Source of the DNA: Erwinia oleae
GTDB taxonomy: Bacteria > Pseudomonadota > Gammaproteobacteria > Enterobacterales > Enterobacteriaceae
Reading direction: 5' to 3'
NCBI RefSeq assembly: GCF_000770305.1
Contig: NZ_JNVB01000041.1
Location: forward strand, 1 to 39,898
DNA: 39,898 nucleotides
This document shows, piece by piece, positions 35,876 to 39,898 of this stretch. The translations under genes were made by a program, and so were the position numbers. Within the stretch, counting starts at the first letter, position 1; every line of letters starts with the position of its first letter. Under the pieces are notes generated by a model. That model worked only from the letters and a program-made list of their open reading frames with translations, ran no database searches and was not told where the DNA came from.

Positions 35876-36865
35876 ATGATTTATCAGGCAGATGCACAGC
35901 GCTACAGCGCTATGGACTATCAGCGCTGCGGACGCAGTGGGCTCAGGCTTCCCGCCGTCTCGCTGGGGTTGTGGCACAACTTTGGCGATGTGACACAGGT
36001 GGCAACCAGCCGTTCACTGCTCCGGCACGCGTTTGATTGCGGCATCACCCATTTCGATCTGGCCAACAACTACGGGCCGCCGCCGGGATCGGCAGAAGAG
36101 AATTTTGGCCGCATCCTGCGTCAGGATTTTCTGCCCTATCGCGACGAGCTGATTATCTCTTCCAAAGCCGGCTACACCATGTGGGACGGCCCTTATGGCG
36201 ACTGGGGTTCACGCAAATATCTGATTGCCAGCCTGAATCAGAGCCTGAAGCGCATGAATCTCGATTACGTAGATATTTTCTATCATCATCGCCCTGATCC
36301 GGAAACGCCGCTGGAGGAGACGATGAGCGCACTGGATCATATCGTTCGCCAGGGTAAAGCGCTCTATATTGCTTTGTCGAACTATCCGGCGGAAAGAGCG
36401 GCCGAAGCCATCGCCATCCTCAAACAGTTGGGCACGCCGTGTCTTATCCATCAGCCGAAATATTCGATGCTGGAGCGTGGGCCAGAAAACGGACTGCTGG
36501 AGGTGTTAGGCAACGCAGGCGTCGGCTGCATTGGCTTCTCGCCGCTGGCGGGCGGCCTGCTGACCGATCGCTATCTGAACGGCATTCCTGACGATTCACG
36601 TATCGCCAGCGGCAGTCAGTTTTTAAGCCGCGATCGCTTAACGCCAGAGACGATGGCGAAGATCCAGCAACTGAATCAGCTGGCGCAGCAGCGCGGGCAG
36701 AAGCTGTCGCAAATGGCGCTGGCATGGGTGCTGCGCGATCCGCGCATGACTTCTGTTCTGATCGGCGCCAGTAAAATCAGCCAGATTGACGATGCGGTTG
36801 GCATGCTGGCCCGTCGCGATTTCACACCGGCTGAACTGGATCAGATCGCTACGATTCTTGGATAG
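35876..36865 (+). CDS. gpr: aldo-keto reductase, L-glyceraldehyde 3-phosphate reductase type (YghZ/Gpr)
   Basis: The 329-residue AKR protein resembles E. coli YghZ throughout (LPAVSLGLWHNFGD, HFDLANNYGPPPGSAEENFG, YTMWDGPYGDWGSRKYLIAS, LSNYPAERAAEAI, MALAWVLRDPRMTSVLIGAS). The catalytic tetrad is visible: Asp and Tyr in DLANNYGPP, Lys in SSKAGYTMW, His in FYHHRPD. Such enzymes reduce L-glyceraldehyde 3-phosphate and methylglyoxal with NADPH. The ATG at 35876 has CAGGAG upstream; the longer frame from 35729 has no such site. In E. coli this gene is at another locus. Confidence 0.9.
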   Translation: MIYQADAQRYSAMDYQRCGRSGLRLPAVSLGLWHNFGDVTQVATSRSLLRHAFDCGITHFDLANNYGPPPGSAEENFGRILRQDFLPYRDELIISSKAGYTMWDGPYGDWGSRKYLIASLNQSLKRMNLDYVDIFYHHRPDPETPLEETMSALDHIVRQGKALYIALSNYPAERAAEAIAILKQLGTPCLIHQPKYSMLERGPENGLLEVLGNAGVGCIGFSPLAGGLLTDRYLNGIPDDSRIASGSQFLSRDRLTPETMAKIQQLNQLAQQRGQKLSQMALAWVLRDPRMTSVLIGASKISQIDDAVGMLARRDFTPAELDQIATILG

Positions 36866-36996
36866 GTCAACGGCTGCGGAGAAGTCTCAAACCGCCCCGC
36901 CTGGCGCTTTTTTCGGATTGCGCCGGGCGAAACCTCACTGCCCATTTTATAATCTGCCTTAACGGTGCGCTGATGGTGCGCTGATAAGGAGTCATC

Positions 36997-37368
36997 ATGA
37001 AACATCTCTTGCTTATTGCCGCGTTGCTGGCAAATTTCTCTCCCCTGGCGATGCACACAGCGCAGGCCGATAACACAGCGATTCCTCTTGCACCGGGCAT
37101 ATCGCTTCAGATTGGCGACAATTATTCGAATGGGCGGTACAACAACTATCGCTACGATGAAGGGCGCTGGCGACAGCATGAGCAGTGGCGACGTCAGCAG
37201 GAGAGGCGCCAGCGCTATGAATGGCAGCGTCAGTACCGGTGGCAGGGGTATGAACGCCAGCGGCAGTGGCAGCAGCGGGAGCGGCATCGCGAATGGCGTG
37301 AACGCGATCGCCACCGCGACTGGCAGCGGCAAGAGCGTTTGCGCTACGACAATCGCCATCGCGGTTAA
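36997..37368 (+). CDS. ypeC: DUF2502 (YpeC-like) secreted Arg/Trp-rich protein
   Basis: The 123-residue precursor has a signal peptide (MKHLLLIAALLANFSPLAMH, cleavage likely after AQA near residue 25), a short conserved start of the mature part (IPLAPGISLQIGDNY) and then a low-complexity tail of Arg, Trp, Gln and Tyr in short repeats (RQHEQWRRQQERRQRYEWQR). E. coli YpeC, at the same place between glk and mntH, has the same layout (LQIGD then a Trp/Arg/His tail). Function unknown; a periplasmic or envelope role is inferred. AAGGAG lies 7 nt before the ATG. Confidence 0.85.
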   Translation: MKHLLLIAALLANFSPLAMHTAQADNTAIPLAPGISLQIGDNYSNGRYNNYRYDEGRWRQHEQWRRQQERRQRYEWQRQYRWQGYERQRQWQQRERHREWRERDRHRDWQRQERLRYDNRHRG

Positions 37369-37373
37369 GACAT

Positions 37374-37403
37374 AAAAAAAGCCGACGTCATGTCGGCTTT
37401 TTT
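37374..37403 (+). terminator. bidirectional terminator between ypeC and mntH
   Basis: AAAAAAAGCCGAC / GTCGGCTTTTTTT around the loop GTCAT: a perfect stem with A and T runs on both sides, so it works for both convergent genes. Confidence 0.93.
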
Positions 37404-37415
37404 ATGCAGAAAGAA

Positions 37416-38651
37416 TTAGCCCGTCACCATGGAAATCAGCAGGTAAAGATTGAGCGCAACCACGATGACCACGATGACGCGTCCCACGTTTTGCATCAGC
37501 CGCGAATTGGTTAAATCGCCCATCAGCTCACGATTGCCGGTGAACGACAGCAGCGGCAGCAGCGCCAGCGCAATACCGAAGCTCAGCAGCACCTGGCTCA
37601 TGATCAGAATGCGGGTGGGCTCCCAGCCCGCAAAAATCACAATAAATGAGGGCAGCATCGTCACAACCCGCCGCACCAGCAGCGGAATGTGAAAACGGAT
37701 AAAGCCCTGCATCACCACCTGCCCGGCCATGGTGCCGACAACGGTCGAAGAGAGGCCCGCCGTCAGCAGACTGAGGCCGAACACCATCGCGGCGGCTTTG
37801 CCCAGCAGCGGATCCAACGTCAGCCAGGCCTGATCCAGGTCGGCAATACCGGTGTGTCCGCTGAAGTGAAAAGCCGCTGCGGCGGTCGCCATCATCGCCA
37901 GATTCACAAATCCGGCGATGGTCATGGCAATCGCCACATCCAGCCGCGTTGAGTTATAGCGCTCGCCGCGCGTTCCGCCGTCCGGGTTTTGCGTCAGCGA
38001 GGAGTGAAGATAGATAACGTGCGGCATGATGGTTGCGCCCAGCACGCCAGCCGCCAGCAGTACCGCGTCCGCCCCTGGCAACGATGGCACCGCCAGCCCC
38101 TGTACCAGGTCTGCCACGTTTGGCTGCGAAAAGAACAGTTCAATGACGTAGGCGGCCGCGACAAACAGCAGCATGCCGCCAATCACCACTTCCAGCGGCT
38201 TTCTGCCCCGGTTTTGCAGCATCAAAATCAGGAAGGTCACCACGCCGGTCAGCACCGCGCCCTGTAACAGGCTGACGCCAAAAACCAGTTTGAATCCGAT
38301 AGCCGCACCGATAAACTCCGCCAGATCCGTCGCCATGGCGATGATCTCCGCCTGCACCCAATAAAACCACACCACCGGGCGCGGATAGCGATCGCGAATA
38401 TGTTCCGCCAGGTTTTTGCCGGTGGCGATGCCAAGTTTGGCGGACATCAGTTGGATAACCATCGCCATGATGTTCGCCCAGACCACCACCCAGAGTAATT
38501 TGTAACCATAGGAGGCGCCAGCCTGGATATTAGTCGCAAAGTTGCCCGGATCGATATAGCCGATAGCCGCGATAAACGCGGGCCCCATCAGCGCAAACTT
38601 GATTTTTCGGGAACCGCGGGCAAGCTGCGTCGCGGTGCGACTTTCCAACAT
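37416..38651 (-). CDS. mntH: MntH, proton-coupled Mn(II) transporter (Nramp family)
   Basis: The 411-residue inner-membrane protein has eleven membrane segments. The metal-binding motif of segment 1 is [11 protein letters not shown] and that of segment 6 is [14 protein letters not shown] (MPH); the Nramp transport signature lies around [20 protein letters not shown]. Imports manganese and helps in oxidative stress. The ATG at 38651 has GAGG 7 nt before it and the E. coli length (412); an upstream in-frame start at 38684 is less likely. Fur-type and MntR-type palindromes lie upstream. Confidence 0.97.
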   Translation of the reverse strand: MLESRTATQLARGSRKIKFALMGPAFIAAIGYIDPGNFATNIQAGASYGYKLLWVVVWANIMAMVIQLMSAKLGIATGKNLAEHIRDRYPRPVVWFYWVQAEIIAMATDLAEFIGAAIGFKLVFGVSLLQGAVLTGVVTFLILMLQNRGRKPLEVVIGGMLLFVAAAYVIELFFSQPNVADLVQGLAVPSLPGADAVLLAAGVLGATIMPHVIYLHSSLTQNPDGGTRGERYNSTRLDVAIAMTIAGFVNLAMMATAAAAFHFSGHTGIADLDQAWLTLDPLLGKAAAMVFGLSLLTAGLSSTVVGTMAGQVVMQGFIRFHIPLLVRRVVTMLPSFIVIFAGWEPTRILIMSQVLLSFGIALALLPLLSFTGNRELMGDLTNSRLMQNVGRVIVVIVVALNLYLLISMVTG

Positions 38652-38695
38652 AGTATGACCTCTGTAAACACCTGATAAACGCATTGTCTTTTAAA

Positions 38696-38710
38696 TGATA
38701 ATGATTATCA
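38696..38710. promoter_or_regulatory. Fur box in front of mntH
   Basis: TGATAATGATTATCA is a perfect 7-1-7 palindrome, the exact core of the Fur consensus. It is 45 nt before the mntH start. Known in E. coli: mntH is repressed by iron-loaded Fur. Confidence 0.85.
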
Positions 38711-38762
38711 AGTGCATTAATGGCAGGAAAAACTTATCAGTACAATAGCCAGAGCTAATAAG

Positions 38763-38778
38763 TATAGCCTTTGCTATA
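38763..38778. promoter_or_regulatory. MntR box in front of mntH
   Basis: TATAGCCTTTGCTATA is an inverted repeat (TATAGC / GCTATA, 4-nt centre) matching the known E. coli mntH operator for MntR (ATAGC-CTTT-GCTAT type). It implies repression by manganese-loaded MntR. Confidence 0.82.
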
Positions 38779-38931
38779 ACACAGGCCACGTTACAGGTGT
38801 GTTAATTAATTAGCAACATTTTTCACTTTAGGCTATCAGCTATGACCTTACAAGTTATTGGGTGGTTTTTTAAACAGTATCAGGATGTGATCGGCGGAAG
38901 AATTCTTGCGCAGAAGGTAAAAGGTAATACT

Positions 38932-38937
38932 TATAAT
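38932..38937 (+). promoter_or_regulatory. probable -10 box of nupC
   Basis: TATAAT lies 80 nt before the nupC start; no good -35 is seen at 17 nt, which fits an activator-dependent promoter. A TGTGA half site at 38886 could belong to a CRP site, but the other half is poor. The rest of the 366-nt mntH-nupC gap shows nothing clear besides the Fur and MntR boxes. Confidence 0.45.
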
Positions 38938-39017
38938 GCGGCCTGGATCTCGTTTTTCCGTTGCTTGTTACATAGAATACGCACCGCAATATAACAGCCT
39001 TCAAATTTGGAGCATAC

Positions 39018-39898
39018 ATGTCCCGCATTCTGCATTTTGCTTTGGCGCTGGTTGTGGTCGCCCTGCTTGCCCTGCTGGTAAGTAGCGATCGCAAAAATAT
39101 CCGCGTCCGTTTTGTTATTCAACTTCTGGTGATCGAAGTCCTGCTGGCGTGGTTCTTCCTTAACTCAGAAGTCGGTCTGGGATTTGTTCAGGGGTTCGCA
39201 GGCCTGTTTGATAAACTTTTATCCTATGCCGCTCAGGGTACAAGCTTTGTCTTCGGCAATATGAACGATAAGGGACTGGCCTTCTTCTGGCTGAACGTGC
39301 TTTGCCCTATCGTTTTCATCTCCGCGCTTATCGGCATTCTTCAGCACTTCCGCATTCTGCCGATTGTCATTCGTGCGATTGGCACCGTGCTGTCGAAGGT
39401 GAACGGCATGGGTAAACTGGAGTCGTTTAACGCGGTAAGCTCGCTGATACTGGGACAGTCAGAAAACTTCATCGCCTATAAAGACATTCTTGGAAAAATG
39501 TCGCAGCGCCGCATGTACACCATGGCGGCTACCGCGATGTCCACCGTTTCGATGTCAATCGTTGGCGCCTACATGACCATGCTCCAGCCGAAATATGTCG
39601 TGGCGGCGCTGATCCTCAACATGTTCAGCACCTTTATCGTGCTCTCGCTGATCAACCCTTATCGCGTTGAAAGCGAAGAGGATCTGAAGCTGAACGACCT
39701 GCACAAAGGTCAGAGCTTCTTTGAGATGCTGGGTGAATACATTCTCGCCGGTTTCAAAGTGGCGGTGATTGTTGCAGCGATGCTGATTGGTTTCATCGCG
39801 CTGATTTCGGCGGTCAATGCGCTGTTTGACACCATTTTCGGCATCAGTTTCCAGGGCGTATTAGGCTATGTCTTCTATCCGTTTGCCTGGGTAATGGG
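39018..39898 (+). CDS. nupC: NupC, concentrative nucleoside transporter, 5' part
   Basis: The frame starts at the ATG at 39018 and stays open to the window end, giving 293 of about 400 residues. It matches E. coli NupC over its length: [81 protein letters not shown]. NupC imports nucleosides with protons (CNT family); QSEN and the NAVSS block line the nucleoside site. Preceded by GGAG (7-nt gap). Divergent from mntH, as in E. coli. Confidence 0.96.
   Translation, partial: MSRILHFALALVVVALLALLVSSDRKNIRVRFVIQLLVIEVLLAWFFLNSEVGLGFVQGFAGLFDKLLSYAAQGTSFVFGNMNDKGLAFFWLNVLCPIVFISALIGILQHFRILPIVIRAIGTVLSKVNGMGKLESFNAVSSLILGQSENFIAYKDILGKMSQRRMYTMAATAMSTVSMSIVGAYMTMLQPKYVVAALILNMFSTFIVLSLINPYRVESEEDLKLNDLHKGQSFFEMLGEYILAGFKVAVIVAAMLIGFIALISAVNALFDTIFGISFQGVLGYVFYPFAWVM

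Noticed and set aside
1..39898. CRISPR array, rRNA operon, insertion sequence or replication origin
   Set aside because: No regularly spaced identical repeats, rRNA sequence, transposase frame with terminal repeats, or origin-like box cluster was seen on reading through.

Overview
The window is ordinary chromosomal DNA of a gammaproteobacterium of the order Enterobacterales. Backbone proteins align along their length, from memory, with E. coli K-12 proteins, and the gene order follows the E. coli segment mnmC ... nupC (mnmC, yfcL, epmC, yfcA, mepA, aroC, prmB, smrB, sixA, fadJ, fadI, yfcZ, fadL, mlaA, yfdC, tRNA-Arg(CCU), ypdK, alaC, ypdA, ypdB, glk, ypeC, mntH, nupC). The differences (a cytochrome c maturation operon between mlaA and yfdC, separate ccmH and ccmI, yhjX and other transport genes after the tRNA) suggest Erwiniaceae (Pantoea/Erwinia/Mixta-like) rather than Escherichia; this genus-level guess is inference.

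Layout. 1-714 is the 3' end of mnmC. 715-3490 is an AT-richer accessory pocket: a DNase-bacteriocin C-terminal module with its Im-type immunity protein, a scar made of pieces of yfcL and mnmC, a twice-frameshifted gene and an uncharacterised membrane-anchored protein. 3493-8052 is a leftward run prmB-aroC-mepA-yfcA-epmC-yfcL (release-factor methylation, chorismate synthesis, murein hydrolysis, EF-P hydroxylation). smrB reads rightward and sixA leftward. fadI-fadJ (leftward, coupled) and fadL (rightward) form a long-chain fatty-acid module with FadR-like operators in front of fadI and fadL. mlaA lies directly downstream of ccmABCDEFGHI, all leftward. yfdC and an intact tRNA-Arg follow.

23900-31900 is a more variable stretch: a YoaK-type membrane protein, a small protein, a YbdG-type mechanosensitive channel, yhjX, an SMP-30 family protein, two small unknowns, the 23-residue ypdK, alaC and a GNAT acetyltransferase. 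Then come the two-component system ypdA-ypdB (PyrS/PyrR), glk, an aldo-keto reductase, an Arg/Trp-rich DUF2502 protein, mntH (Fur-type and MntR-type palindromes in front) and the start of nupC.

The most interesting observation is regulatory. The promoter region of yhjX carries direct repeats matching the motif known for YpdB/PyrR in E. coli, with the exact 11-nt spacer and a third, weaker copy in the same 21-nt phase. The cognate sensor/regulator pair is encoded about 5 kb away, whereas the two loci are far apart in E. coli. The second is the mnmC-yfcL pocket, where a divergent duplicated junction records how a bacteriocin module, now short and lacking one metal-ligand histidine, arrived.
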